This document shows positions 23,212 to 32,274 of a stretch of DNA of 64,000 bases, piece by piece. The notes beneath the pieces were generated by a model. That model had not been told where the DNA came from and searched no databases. It saw nothing but the letters and a program-made list of their open reading frames with translations. The translations under genes were made by a program, and so were the position numbers. The DNA is from Gammaproteobacteria bacterium (GTDB lineage: Bacteria > Gemmatimonadota > Gemmatimonadetes > Longimicrobiales > Gaopeijiaceae), in assembly GCA_028821195.1 (NCBI GenBank), contig JAPPHB010000020.1, forward strand, positions 31,751 through 95,750, given 5' to 3'. How positions within the stretch are numbered: the stretch's first letter is position 1; each line of letters begins with the position of its first letter.

Positions 23212-24369
23212 TCAATCCCCTCCCGGAGGCGGTCCCCGATACGTCCGCACCGGCGGCAGGTGCGCGCCCGTGAGTCCCTGCGGCTGGGGCTCGCTCACCA
23301 CTGACAGGTTCAGCGTACCGATTCCGTCGATGGAGGCGGAGATCTGCTCGCCCGGCTGCAGGAAGCGCTGTGCCCCCCGGACCGCCGTGCCCATGCCGAC
23401 GCCCCCGGAGGTGCCGTTGTTGACTACATCTCCGGGGAAGAGGGTGATGATGGAGGAGCCGTACTCGATCAGCTCCCAGAGGGAGTGGATCATGTCGCCG
23501 GCGGTGGCCTCCTGCATGCGCTCGTCGCCGACATCGAGCGTCTGGCGCAGGATCTCCATCGGATTCCCGTAGAATTCCTTCGGCACGATCCAGGGTCCCT
23601 GGGGCGCGAACGTGTCATGGCCCTTGCCCACGAACCAGTCGGAGGTCATGGGGTTGCCGCCCGGCGGACGGCCGCCGCGGTCGGAGATGTCGAGTGACAC
23701 CAGGTAGCCGAACACGTACGCCTCCGCGTCATTGGCGGACACGTACTTGGCGGACCGGCCGATGACCGCGCCCAGCTCGACCTCCCAGTCGATGCGGTCG
23801 CGCCCGTAGGGAAGCACCACCTCGCCGCCGTCGCCGATGACGGCGCCCTTGCTCGGCTTCAGGAAGAGATAGGGCACGCCCCGGTTCTCGCGCCGCTGCC
23901 GCCGCGCCTCGGTCCGTTCCTCCTCGGTGCCGGTCTCGTTGACGTGGCTGTAGAAGTTGACCGCGGCGTTGAGGATCTTACCCGGGTAGAGGATGGGCGG
24001 GAGGGTGCGCACATCCTCGAGATCGTGCACGTACGACGGGCGGCCCGCGCCCAGCATGTCGTTCTCGACCAGGTGGTTGACGACCTCGTAGAGGCGACGC
24101 TGGAGGCCGTACTCGTAGCGCTCGATCAGCTCCAGCATGTCCCCCGGGGCCTGTACGCGCGCGTAGTAGGGATCGCGCTGGAGCGCGGTGTTGGCGGCGT
24201 CCACCTCGACGATGAGCTGGTCGCGCAGCACCAGCGACACGGTGGGCGTGCCGTCGATCTCGAAGGTGCCGACCTTGAAGGGCTCGGCGATGTCCGGGAC
24301 GCCCTGAGCAAACGCCGGCAGCGGAATCGCCAACAGAAGCAATGTTGCAAGGATCCGGAAAGTGCGCAT
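23212..24369 (-). CDS. Exported fumarylacetoacetate-hydrolase-fold protein
   Basis: A protein of 385 residues starting at ATG 24369 with a clear Sec signal (MRTFRILATLLLLAIPLPAFAQ). The mature part has the FAH C-terminal fold: NFYSHVNETG, PYLFLKPSKGAVIG, DRIDWEVELGAVIG (acidic metal ligands E and E), GYLVSLDISDRG, and NNGTSGGVGMGT near the end. FAH-fold enzymes cleave C-C bonds or decarboxylate beta-keto acids with Mg or Ca and are normally cytosolic; a cleavable signal is unusual and suggests a periplasmic role. Codons upstream of 24369 are not supported. Confidence 0.85.
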   Translation of the reverse strand: MRTFRILATLLLLAIPLPAFAQGVPDIAEPFKVGTFEIDGTPTVSLVLRDQLIVEVDAANTALQRDPYYARVQAPGDMLELIERYEYGLQRRLYEVVNHLVENDMLGAGRPSYVHDLEDVRTLPPILYPGKILNAAVNFYSHVNETGTEEERTEARRQRRENRGVPYLFLKPSKGAVIGDGGEVVLPYGRDRIDWEVELGAVIGRSAKYVSANDAEAYVFGYLVSLDISDRGGRPPGGNPMTSDWFVGKGHDTFAPQGPWIVPKEFYGNPMEILRQTLDVGDERMQEATAGDMIHSLWELIEYGSSIITLFPGDVVNNGTSGGVGMGTAVRGAQRFLQPGEQISASIDGIGTLNLSVVSEPQPQGLTGAHLPPVRTYRGPPPGGD

Positions 24370-24518
24370 GCTGTCCTCCGCGGGTTGTGCTGTTGAACTC
24401 CACACTTACGCCGGGGCCCGGATTCTGTCAATCGGATTGCCCGGCTCCGCGACGTCGTCTACCGTTCCCCTCCGCGCAGATCTCCCTCCGCGTACATCCC
24501 TCCGGCAGCAGGTGGGTC

Positions 24519-27347
24519 ATGAAGACGATCCGTTGGTTCCTCGCGCTTTCCATCCTGATCAACGCCCCGCTCGCGCTCTCCGCGCAGCAGAAGGTCCCCC
24601 TCGACCACGACGCCTATTCGATCTGGAACCAGATCCAGGATGAGGACTTCTCCCGCGATGGCCGCTGGCTGGTCTACCGGCTCGTGCCCGGGGACGGCGA
24701 CGCCACGCTGGTGGTGGAGCACCTGGAGGACGGGCGCCGGGTGACGGTGGCCCGGGGCGCCGATCCGGGCTTTAGCGCCGACAACCGCTTTCTGGTCGCG
24801 CTGGTCGAGCCCGCGGAGGCGGCAGTGGCCGCGGCCCGCGCCGAGGGTTCGCGCGATGCGCCGGGCGACTCCCTGCTGATCCTGAACCTGTCCGACCTGT
24901 CGGAGACGCGTGTGGCTGAGGTCCGATCATTCCGCCTGCCCGGAGACGGCGGCGCCTGGATGGCGTACCTGATGGACGAAGACGCCGGCGATGACGACGA
25001 CGAGGAAGAGCGCCCCGCCCAGCGGGGAGAGGGCGATGACGACGACGGGTCGCCCCGCCTCGACGACGGCACCGACTTGGTGGTGCGCGACCTCGCCACC
25101 GCACAGGAGCGCCGCTTCGACCATGCGGTGAGCTACGCCTTCTCCGGCAACGGCGGCGCGCTCTACTACACGGCGTCCGGGCAGGACGGCGCCGCCGACG
25201 GCGTCTTCCGCGTGGGAACGGCCGGCGAGGCGGAGACGGTCACCGGCGGGGAAGGGCGCTACCTCGGGCTCGCCGTCGGCGACGACGGCGCGGTCGCCTT
25301 CCTCACCGACCGCGACGACCGCGGGGCCGGGGCGCCCGCCTTCTCGCTGTACGCCGCGCGCGAGGGGGCGGCGACCTCCCGGGTGGCCCCTGGCGCGGAC
25401 GCGCTCCCCGACGGCTGGGCCCCGAGCGAGCACGGAGAGGTGTCGTTCTCCGGTTCGGGCGCGCGCGTCCTCTTCCACAGTGCGCCCCGGCCCCTTCCGG
25501 ATCCCGAGGACGAGACCCCCGAGGACGAGCGCGTGAGCGTGGACATCTGGAACTGGAAGGACCCTCTGCTGCAGCCCATGCAACTGGTGCAGATGGAGGA
25601 CGAGCTGGAGCGCAGCTACCAGGCGGTGCTCGACCTCGGGAGCGGCCGGGTGGTGCAGCTCGCCACCACCGAGGTGCCCGACGTGACCGTGGCCGACGAC
25701 GGCGACGGGGCGGTCGCGATGGGCAGGAGCGGCCTCCCCTACCGGCAGGAGGTGTCCTGGGACGCCAGCTACGTGGACCTCTACACCATCGACGTGGCGG
25801 ACGGCTCGCGGCGGCAAGTGGCCGAGCGGGTGCGGGGACAGGGGACCCTCTCGCCCGGCGGCGGCTACATCACCCGCTGGGACGGCGTCCGGCGCATCTG
25901 GGTCGCCATCGACACCGGCAGCGGCGAGGAGATCGACCTCACCGGTGCCATCGACGCCGGGTTCTACAACGTGCTGGACGACCGGCCGGATCTCTCTCGT
26001 TCCTACGGTGAGGCGGGGTGGACGGCGGACGATGCCGCCTTCCTGGTCTACGACCGCTACGACATCTGGGCGGTCGACCCCACCGGCCGCGCCGCTTCCC
26101 GCAACCTCACCCGCGGTGCCGGGCGCGCGTCCGACACCCGCTTCCGCTACGTCGACCTCGACACCGCCGACCCGGTGGTGCCCTCCGGTGACGTGTACCT
26201 CTCCTCCTTCCACCTGTACGACAAGTCGTCCGGCCTGTGGCGCGGCGACTTCGGCGAGGGCGCCTCCCCGGAGCAGCTCATCGCCGGTGATGCCCGCTAC
26301 GCCGGCCTGCTCCGGGCGCGCAACGCCGAGGTCTTCGCCTACACCCGCTCCACCTTCGAGGAATTCCCGGACCTGTGGGTGGCGGGCCCGGCCCTCGACG
26401 ACGGGCGCAAGGTCACCAACGCCAATCCGCAGCAGTCCGACTACCTGTGGGGCACCGCCGAGATCGTGGAGTGGACCTCCATGGACGGCATCCCCCTCCA
26501 GGGCATCCTCTACAAGCCGGAGGGGTTCGACCCGTCGGAGGAGTACCCCATGATGGTGTACTTCTACGAGCGCTCTTCCGACGGCCTGTACGGCTACACC
26601 GTGCCCGCGCCGGGCAGTTCCTCCATCAACCGCAGCCTCTACGTCAGCCGCGGCTACCTGCTCTTCGTGCCCGACATCCCCTATCGGGACGGTTACCCGG
26701 GCGAGAGCGCGCTCGACGCCGTGGTCCCGGGCGTCCTCGAGCTGGTCGAGGAAGGCTTCGTGGACGCGGACCGGATCGGCGTGCAGGGGCACTCCTGGGG
26801 CGGCTACCAGATCGCGTACATGGTGACGCGCACCGACCTGTTCGCCGCGGCCGAGGCGGGCGCCCCGGTCTCCAACATGATCAGCGCCTACGGGGGCATC
26901 CGCTGGCAGTCGGGACGCAGCCGCGCCGTGCAGTACGAGCGGGGACAGAGCCGCATCGGCGGCTCGCTCTGGGAGTATCCGCTGCGCTTCATCGAAAACT
27001 CGCCCATCTTCACCGCCGACAAGATCAACACGCCCATCCTCATGCTGCACAACGACGAGGACGGGGCGGTGCCGTGGTATCAGGGGATCGAGCTGTTCGT
27101 GGCGCTGCGCCGTCTGGGCAAGCCGGTGTGGATGCTCAACTACAACGGCGAGGCCCACGGCCTCCGGCAGCGGCACAACCAGAAGGACTGGGCGATCCGC
27201 ATGCAGCAGTTCTTCGACCACTACCTGAAGGGCGCGCCCGCTCCGGTGTGGATGGAGGAAGGGGTGCCGGCCATCATGAAGGGCAGAACGCTGGGGCTGG
27301 AACTCACCCGCGTGCGGGCGATCTCGGAGGAGGAGCCCGGCCGGTAG
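24519..27347 (+). CDS. S9-family prolyl oligopeptidase / acylaminoacyl-peptidase-like, secreted
   Basis: A protein of 942 residues starting at ATG 24519 with signal peptide MKTIRWFLALSILINAPLALSAQ. An N-terminal beta-propeller of about 650 residues contains an acidic insertion (DEDAGDDDDEEERPAQ, then GEGDDDDG) near residues 155-185. The C-terminal hydrolase domain has nucleophile GHSWGGYQIAY, Asp in NDEDGAVPW and His in EAHGLRQRHN, the triad order of S9 peptidases. Likely degrades oligopeptides in the periplasm or outside. Stop TAG is one base from the convergent ilvH stop. Confidence 0.9.
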   Translation: MKTIRWFLALSILINAPLALSAQQKVPLDHDAYSIWNQIQDEDFSRDGRWLVYRLVPGDGDATLVVEHLEDGRRVTVARGADPGFSADNRFLVALVEPAEAAVAAARAEGSRDAPGDSLLILNLSDLSETRVAEVRSFRLPGDGGAWMAYLMDEDAGDDDDEEERPAQRGEGDDDDGSPRLDDGTDLVVRDLATAQERRFDHAVSYAFSGNGGALYYTASGQDGAADGVFRVGTAGEAETVTGGEGRYLGLAVGDDGAVAFLTDRDDRGAGAPAFSLYAAREGAATSRVAPGADALPDGWAPSEHGEVSFSGSGARVLFHSAPRPLPDPEDETPEDERVSVDIWNWKDPLLQPMQLVQMEDELERSYQAVLDLGSGRVVQLATTEVPDVTVADDGDGAVAMGRSGLPYRQEVSWDASYVDLYTIDVADGSRRQVAERVRGQGTLSPGGGYITRWDGVRRIWVAIDTGSGEEIDLTGAIDAGFYNVLDDRPDLSRSYGEAGWTADDAAFLVYDRYDIWAVDPTGRAASRNLTRGAGRASDTRFRYVDLDTADPVVPSGDVYLSSFHLYDKSSGLWRGDFGEGASPEQLIAGDARYAGLLRARNAEVFAYTRSTFEEFPDLWVAGPALDDGRKVTNANPQQSDYLWGTAEIVEWTSMDGIPLQGILYKPEGFDPSEEYPMMVYFYERSSDGLYGYTVPAPGSSSINRSLYVSRGYLLFVPDIPYRDGYPGESALDAVVPGVLELVEEGFVDADRIGVQGHSWGGYQIAYMVTRTDLFAAAEAGAPVSNMISAYGGIRWQSGRSRAVQYERGQSRIGGSLWEYPLRFIENSPIFTADKINTPILMLHNDEDGAVPWYQGIELFVALRRLGKPVWMLNYNGEAHGLRQRHNQKDWAIRMQQFFDHYLKGAPAPVWMEEGVPAIMKGRTLGLELTRVRAISEEEPGR

Positions 27348-27348
27348 C

Positions 27349-27846
27349 CTAGCTCCGCCAGCTCATGGGCTCGCCGCGCGATACCGCCATGGCCCCGCTG
27401 CGCACCAGCGCATCCGTTTCCGCGATCCGCCCGGCGGCCTCCAGGAAGCCGTCGATCCGGGGGCCGCTGCTTGTGATTTCGATGGTGAAGTGGCCTTCGT
27501 GCTCGGCCAGAATCGACCCGCCGAACTCGGCAACCAGTTCGCCCAGCTGCGCGCGGGTGCCGGTCGTCAGGCGCAGCTTGAACAGCACCAGTTCGCGGAT
27601 GATGTGGTCGCGCCCGGTCATGTTTCGCAGATCCACGACATCCACCAGCTTGCTCAGTTGCTTCATGATCTGCTCGAGGGTCTCGTCCGAGCCGTTGGTG
27701 ACCAGCGTCAGGCGCGAGACGGCGTAGTCCTTCGTCGGCGCGACATTGAGGCTTTCGATGTTGAAGCCCCGGGTCGAAAACAGGTCGGTGACGCGGGAAA
27801 GCGCGCCAGCCTCGTTCTGCAGCAGGACGGACAGGGTGTGTCGCAT
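27349..27846 (-). CDS. ilvH: Acetolactate synthase regulatory (small) subunit
   Basis: A protein of 165 residues with an N-terminal ACT domain (HTLSVLLQNEAGALSRVTDLF, RGFNIESLNVAP) and the C-terminal small-subunit domain (ELVLFKLRL, then GGSILAEHEGHFTIEIT). It binds valine and activates the catalytic subunit of branched-chain amino acid synthesis. ATG 27846 matches the family N-terminus. It is transcribed away from ilvB, whose start is 140 bp off on the other strand, instead of following it in an operon. Confidence 0.93.
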   Translation of the reverse strand: MRHTLSVLLQNEAGALSRVTDLFSTRGFNIESLNVAPTKDYAVSRLTLVTNGSDETLEQIMKQLSKLVDVVDLRNMTGRDHIIRELVLFKLRLTTGTRAQLGELVAEFGGSILAEHEGHFTIEITSSGPRIDGFLEAAGRIAETDALVRSGAMAVSRGEPMSWRS

Positions 27847-27986
27847 GGCGGTCAAAGGTTGCGGGACGGCGCTGGCATGGCAAGATATGCAGGCTCGCCT
27901 GAGGGCTTTGCCATTCGGGTGCCTTTGTTCGACTATTCACCACGGCACCACCATCCGTTTCCGTGCCCGCCACGGGAGGCGTCTCC
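27847..27986. promoter_or_regulatory. Divergent ilvH/ilvB control region
   Basis: 140 bp must hold promoters for both directions. A plus-strand TTGCCA (about 27908) with an AT-rich GACTATTC some 20 bases later is a weak promoter candidate. GGGAGG precedes the ilvB ATG by 7 bases. No run of Leu/Ile/Val codons typical of an attenuator leader peptide is visible. Confidence 0.35.
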
Positions 27987-29834
27987 ATGACAACCAGCAC
28001 CGCGCTCCGCGATTCCCGCGCGCACCCGCTCGCGGGTCAGGTAATGAGCGGAGCCGAGATGATCGTCCAGGTCCTGGCCGACGAGGGAATCGACACCATC
28101 TTCGGCTACAGCGGCGGAGCGATCCTGCCCACCTACGACGCCGTCTTCCGCTACAACAAGGACCACGCCGTGGACGGGGTGGAGCCGATGCCGCTCATCG
28201 TGCCCGCGAACGAGCAGGGCGCCGGCTTCATGGCGGCCGGCTACGCGCGCGCGAGCGGCAAGGTGGGGTGCGTGCTGGTGACCTCCGGGCCCGGCGCCAC
28301 CAACTGCGTGACCCCGGTGCGCGACTGCATGGCCGACTCGGTGCCCATCGTGGTGATCTGCGGCCAGGTGCCCACCGCCGCCATCGGCACCGACGCCTTC
28401 CAGGAGGCCCCGGTCACGGCGGTCATGGGGCCGGTGGCCAAGCACGTCTTCCTGGTGACGAAGCCGGAGCAGCTCGAGGCCACCATGCGCACGGCCTTCG
28501 AGATTGCGCGCACCGGCCGGCCCGGCCCCGTGGTGGTGGACGTGCCCAAGGACGTGCAGAACTGGACCGGGCCCTTCCACGGGCAGGGAAGTCTTCCCAT
28601 CCCCGGATACCGTCGCCGCCTTGACGCGCTCCGTGCCCGCAAGCTGAGCCACGACCGGTGCCGCGAGTTCTTCGACATGCTGGGCGAGAGCCGCCGACCG
28701 CTCATCTACGCCGGCGGAGGGGTGGTGAACGCCAACGCCTCCGAGCCCCTGCGCCGGCTGGCCAACGACTTCGGCATCCCTGGCGTGACCACGCTGATGG
28801 GGCTGGGCAGCTTCGACACCACCGCGCCGCTCTGCCTGCACATGCTGGGCATGCACGGCACCGCGTTCGCGAACTACGCGGTGGACGACTGCGACCTGCT
28901 CATCGCGGTGGGCGCGCGCTTCGACGATCGCGTGGCCGGGGTGCCGGCCAAGTTCGCGGCCAGGGCCCGGCGGGTCGTCCACTTCGACATCGATCCTTCG
29001 GAGATCCACAAGGTCAAGCCGGCGGACTGGCACTACACGGGGATGCTCGGGGAGGCGCTCGGCGACCTGGTGGCGTACGGGCACTCCATCGGCTTCCGCG
29101 CCGACTTCTCCGACTGGCACGCCGAGGTCGCGGCGCTCAAGCGCGACTACGCCCTCGACTACGACCGCGAGAGTTCGCTCATCCAGCCGTACTACGTCAT
29201 GGAGGTCATGAACCGCATCACCCGCGGCAACGCGATCATCTCGACCGGCGTGGGACAGCACCAGATGTGGGCCGCCCAGTACTGCGACTTCAGCGAGCCG
29301 CGGCTCTGGCTGACCTCCGGGAGCATGGGCACGATGGGGTTCGGGCTGCCGGCCGCCATCGGGGCCCAGTTCGCACGCCCGGACAAGCTGGTCATCGACG
29401 TGGACGGAGACGCCAGCATCCGCATGAACCTGGGCGAGTTCGAGACCGCCGCCTCCTACGATCTTCCGGTCAAGGTCATGGTGCTGAACAACTTCGGCGA
29501 CGGCATGGTGATGCAGTGGCAGCGCCTGTTCTTCAAGGGGCGCCTGTCGGCGAGCGACAAGTCGCTGCGCAAGAAGAACTTCGTGCTGGCGGCGCAGGCG
29601 GACGGCTTCGAGTACTCGAAGCGCCTGGATCGCAAGGAGGACGTGCCGCGGGTGGTCAAGGAGTTCCTCGAGTTTCCCGGCCCCGCCTTCCTGGAAGTCG
29701 TCATCGACCCGGAAGCGCACGTGTATCCGATGGTCGGGCCGGGGCTTTCCTACCAGGACATGGTCACCGGCGACCACATCCCCAATCGATACGAGGACCG
29801 GGGCGCGGAGCCCGATCCCTCCGATCTGTTCTGA
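27987..29834 (+). CDS. ilvB: Acetolactate synthase catalytic subunit
   Basis: A ThDP enzyme of 615 residues: N-terminal Pyr domain with catalytic Glu in NEQGAGFMAAGYARASG, central FAD-type domain (GARFDDRVAG), C-terminal PP domain with VDGDASIRMNLGEF and VLNNFGDGMVMQWQRLFF. The ThDP motif begins GDAS instead of the common GDGS but keeps the metal-binding Asp and Asn. Condenses two pyruvates, or pyruvate plus 2-oxobutanoate, for valine, leucine and isoleucine. ATG 27987 follows GGGAGG at seven bases. The amidase gene starts 6 bp after the stop. Confidence 0.93.
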   Translation: MTTSTALRDSRAHPLAGQVMSGAEMIVQVLADEGIDTIFGYSGGAILPTYDAVFRYNKDHAVDGVEPMPLIVPANEQGAGFMAAGYARASGKVGCVLVTSGPGATNCVTPVRDCMADSVPIVVICGQVPTAAIGTDAFQEAPVTAVMGPVAKHVFLVTKPEQLEATMRTAFEIARTGRPGPVVVDVPKDVQNWTGPFHGQGSLPIPGYRRRLDALRARKLSHDRCREFFDMLGESRRPLIYAGGGVVNANASEPLRRLANDFGIPGVTTLMGLGSFDTTAPLCLHMLGMHGTAFANYAVDDCDLLIAVGARFDDRVAGVPAKFAARARRVVHFDIDPSEIHKVKPADWHYTGMLGEALGDLVAYGHSIGFRADFSDWHAEVAALKRDYALDYDRESSLIQPYYVMEVMNRITRGNAIISTGVGQHQMWAAQYCDFSEPRLWLTSGSMGTMGFGLPAAIGAQFARPDKLVIDVDGDASIRMNLGEFETAASYDLPVKVMVLNNFGDGMVMQWQRLFFKGRLSASDKSLRKKNFVLAAQADGFEYSKRLDRKEDVPRVVKEFLEFPGPAFLEVVIDPEAHVYPMVGPGLSYQDMVTGDHIPNRYEDRGAEPDPSDLF

Positions 29835-29840
29835 GGCAAG

Positions 29841-31532
29841 ATGATGCGCGTTCTTCCCATCCTCCTGATCGCCGCCGCGTGCGCACCCGGCTTCCAGGTC
29901 GAGGAGGCGACCATTGCGGACATCCACCAGGCCATGGAGGAGGGCCGGATCACGGCGGAGGAGCTGGTTCAGAGCTACCTCGACCGCATCGATGCGTACG
30001 ACCGGCAGGGCCCCTATCTGAACTCCATCATCACCGTGAGCGAACACGCGCTGGGACGGGCGCGCGAGCTGGATGCCGCCTTCGCGGAGTCCGGCTTCAC
30101 CGGTCCGCTGCACGGCATCCCCGTAATCGTGAAGGACAACTACGACACCCACGACCTGCCCACCACCAACGGGACCCTCGCCTTCCGCGGGGCAATCCCG
30201 CCCGATGACGCATACCAGGTGCGCAAGCTGCGCGAGGCGGGCGCAATCATCCTGGCCAAGTCCAACCTGGCCGAGTTCGCGTCCAGCGGCGCCTTCACGC
30301 TCAGCTCCGTGCTGCCGGGATTCTCCCGCAACCCCTACGATCCGACCCGGGTGACGGCCGGCTCCAGCGGGGGCACGGGAGCCGCGGTGGCGGCCAACTT
30401 CGGGGCCGTCGGACTGGGCTCCGACACCGGCAGTTCCATCCGCGGGCCCTCCTCCCACCAGGCTCTGGTGGGGTTCCGCACCACGATGGGACTCACCAGC
30501 CGCGACGGCATCGCCCCGCTGAGCGCCGCCCGCGACGTCGGGGGGCCCATGACCCGCACCGTGGCCGACGCGGTGGCGGTCCTGGAGGTGATCGTGGGCC
30601 AGGATCCCGCGGATCCGGTTACCTTCGAGAGCGAGGGGCGGGTGCCGGAGAACTACCGGCAGTTCCTCGACGCCGACGCGCTCCAGGGCGCGCGCATCGG
30701 CGTGCTGCGCCAGCTGTTCGAGGAGGCGCGCGACTACGACGATCCGCGCTCGCTGGGAAGCGGGGTGCTCGCCCCGGGCGAGGAGATGCCCTCAGAGGAC
30801 CCGGACGCGGGGGAACATCAGCAGTCCGGCGCGCGTGAGGGGCAGGACGAGGACGAAGAGCAGCAGGAAGACGACCAGCAGGAAGACGAGCCCACCACCA
30901 TCCACCCGGAAGTGCTGCGGGTGATGGAGCAGGCGCTCGAGGACATGCGCGCCGCCGGCGCCGTCATCGTGGATCCCGTCGAGATCCCGGACCTGGACGA
31001 AATCCGCGGCGACTTCCCGAGCATCAGCCGGCTGAAGTACGACTTCGAGAAGTACCTGGCCACGCGGCCGGAACTGAGGTTCAGGACGCTCGACGAGGTG
31101 GTGGAGTCGGGCGACTTCCATCCCTTCCTGCGCGCCAGCATGGAGCGCAACCGGGAAGTGGACTACGTGCCCGAGGAGCACGAGGATTATCCACTATACC
31201 TGGAGACGCAGCAGCGGCTGCAGGACGCCGTGCTCGCGGTCATGGAGGAGCACGAAGTCGACGTGCTGGTCTATCCGACCTACAACTACCCGGCCCGGCT
31301 GATCGGCGACGAGAACACTACCTACGGGGCGAACAGCTCGATCCTATCGCCCCCGACCGGCTTTCCGGCCTTCAACGTGCCGATGGGATACTCCTTCGGC
31401 ACGCTGCCCGCGGGACTCCAGCTCCTGGGACGGCCTTTCGACGAGCCGACCCTGATTCGCATCAGCTACGCCTACGAGCAGGCTACGCAGCACCGGCGGC
31501 CGCCGCCGTTCACGCCTCCGCTGAGCCGCTGA
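29841..31532 (+). CDS. Amidase-signature lipoprotein with acidic insertion
   Basis: A protein of 563 residues. MMRVLPILLIAAACAPG is a lipoprotein signal (Cys at 14), so the enzyme faces the periplasm or outer membrane. Catalytic Lys in IPVIVKDNYD, cis-Ser in TAGSSGGTGAAV and nucleophile Ser in GSDTGSSIRGPSS. An insertion near residues 314-350 is almost purely Glu, Asp and Gln (QDEDEEQQEDDQQEDE) between the core and the C-terminal lobe, probably a flexible surface loop. It follows ilvB by 6 bp but is more likely part of the exported hydrolase set than of amino acid synthesis. Substrate unknown. Confidence 0.87.
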   Translation: MMRVLPILLIAAACAPGFQVEEATIADIHQAMEEGRITAEELVQSYLDRIDAYDRQGPYLNSIITVSEHALGRARELDAAFAESGFTGPLHGIPVIVKDNYDTHDLPTTNGTLAFRGAIPPDDAYQVRKLREAGAIILAKSNLAEFASSGAFTLSSVLPGFSRNPYDPTRVTAGSSGGTGAAVAANFGAVGLGSDTGSSIRGPSSHQALVGFRTTMGLTSRDGIAPLSAARDVGGPMTRTVADAVAVLEVIVGQDPADPVTFESEGRVPENYRQFLDADALQGARIGVLRQLFEEARDYDDPRSLGSGVLAPGEEMPSEDPDAGEHQQSGAREGQDEDEEQQEDDQQEDEPTTIHPEVLRVMEQALEDMRAAGAVIVDPVEIPDLDEIRGDFPSISRLKYDFEKYLATRPELRFRTLDEVVESGDFHPFLRASMERNREVDYVPEEHEDYPLYLETQQRLQDAVLAVMEEHEVDVLVYPTYNYPARLIGDENTTYGANSSILSPPTGFPAFNVPMGYSFGTLPAGLQLLGRPFDEPTLIRISYAYEQATQHRRPPPFTPPLSR

Positions 31533-31550
31533 CAGCGGAAGAGCCGGGGG

Positions 31551-32048
31551 TCAGCGCGGGCCGGCGGCTCCTTCGAGCAAGTAGCGATCCGGCCCTCCGG
31601 AAGTCGTCACGCTGGAGACTCCACAGTTGGCGAGCAGCGCCCGTGCGTCGGCCTTCCCGCTGTCCGAGGGCGCGATGACGTCCTCTCCCTGCTCCGGCTC
31701 GTCGGTGAGGGCCCCGAGCAGGCCCGTGTCGTGGTCCGCGATGCGGGTCGCCACGACCCTCAGGTTGGTTTCTCCGGAGGCCGGGTTGTCGAAGGCCGTT
31801 GCGGTGAGCACGTCGTGGTAGGTGTTGCCGGTGAATATCTGGGTTCCCAGACCCGATGTCTGCCTGCGGCCCCGAACAAAGCCGGCGTCGCTGTTTCCGT
31901 CCTCGATGGTGTAGCCCAGAATGTTCAGCTGAGCGACCGCGCACTGATAGGCCGTCTCCCTTCCGGGTGGAGCCACGCCATAGTAGGAGATGGGAGCCGA
32001 GGAACAGGCGGACATCGCTGCGGCAGCGAATAGCAGAGACCTCTTCAT
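31551..32048 (-). CDS. Hypothetical lipoprotein
   Basis: A protein of 165 residues: signal MKRSLLFAAAAMSACSS with lipobox Cys15, then YGVAPPGRETAYQCAVAQLNILGYTIEDG, a compact alpha/beta region and a polar tail. It has the look of small secreted proteins whose first Cys pair (CAVA, LANCGV) may form a disulfide. No family recognised. Its gene is convergent with the amidase gene (18-bp gap) and divergent from the protease-FHA gene. Confidence 0.65.
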   Translation of the reverse strand: MKRSLLFAAAAMSACSSAPISYYGVAPPGRETAYQCAVAQLNILGYTIEDGNSDAGFVRGRRQTSGLGTQIFTGNTYHDVLTATAFDNPASGETNLRVVATRIADHDTGLLGALTDEPEQGEDVIAPSDSGKADARALLANCGVSSVTTSGGPDRYLLEGAAGPR

Positions 32049-32274
32049 GCGATCCTCCTCCTGAGTTGAGTGGGGATGGCTGGGCGCATGAAACGAAGCA
32101 GTCCGCCATGCCCGTGAACGCCAACGGCAACCGGGTAACCGTACACCGGCGTCGGCGCCAGGTTACGCCTCCCGGACGGGATATTGGAGCACACGGCAGC
32201 GTGGCCCGTTACATGCGCGCCGGCGGGGTGTACACGAGCACAGACACGCCCGAGAGAGAAGGAGGGGATGGTCC

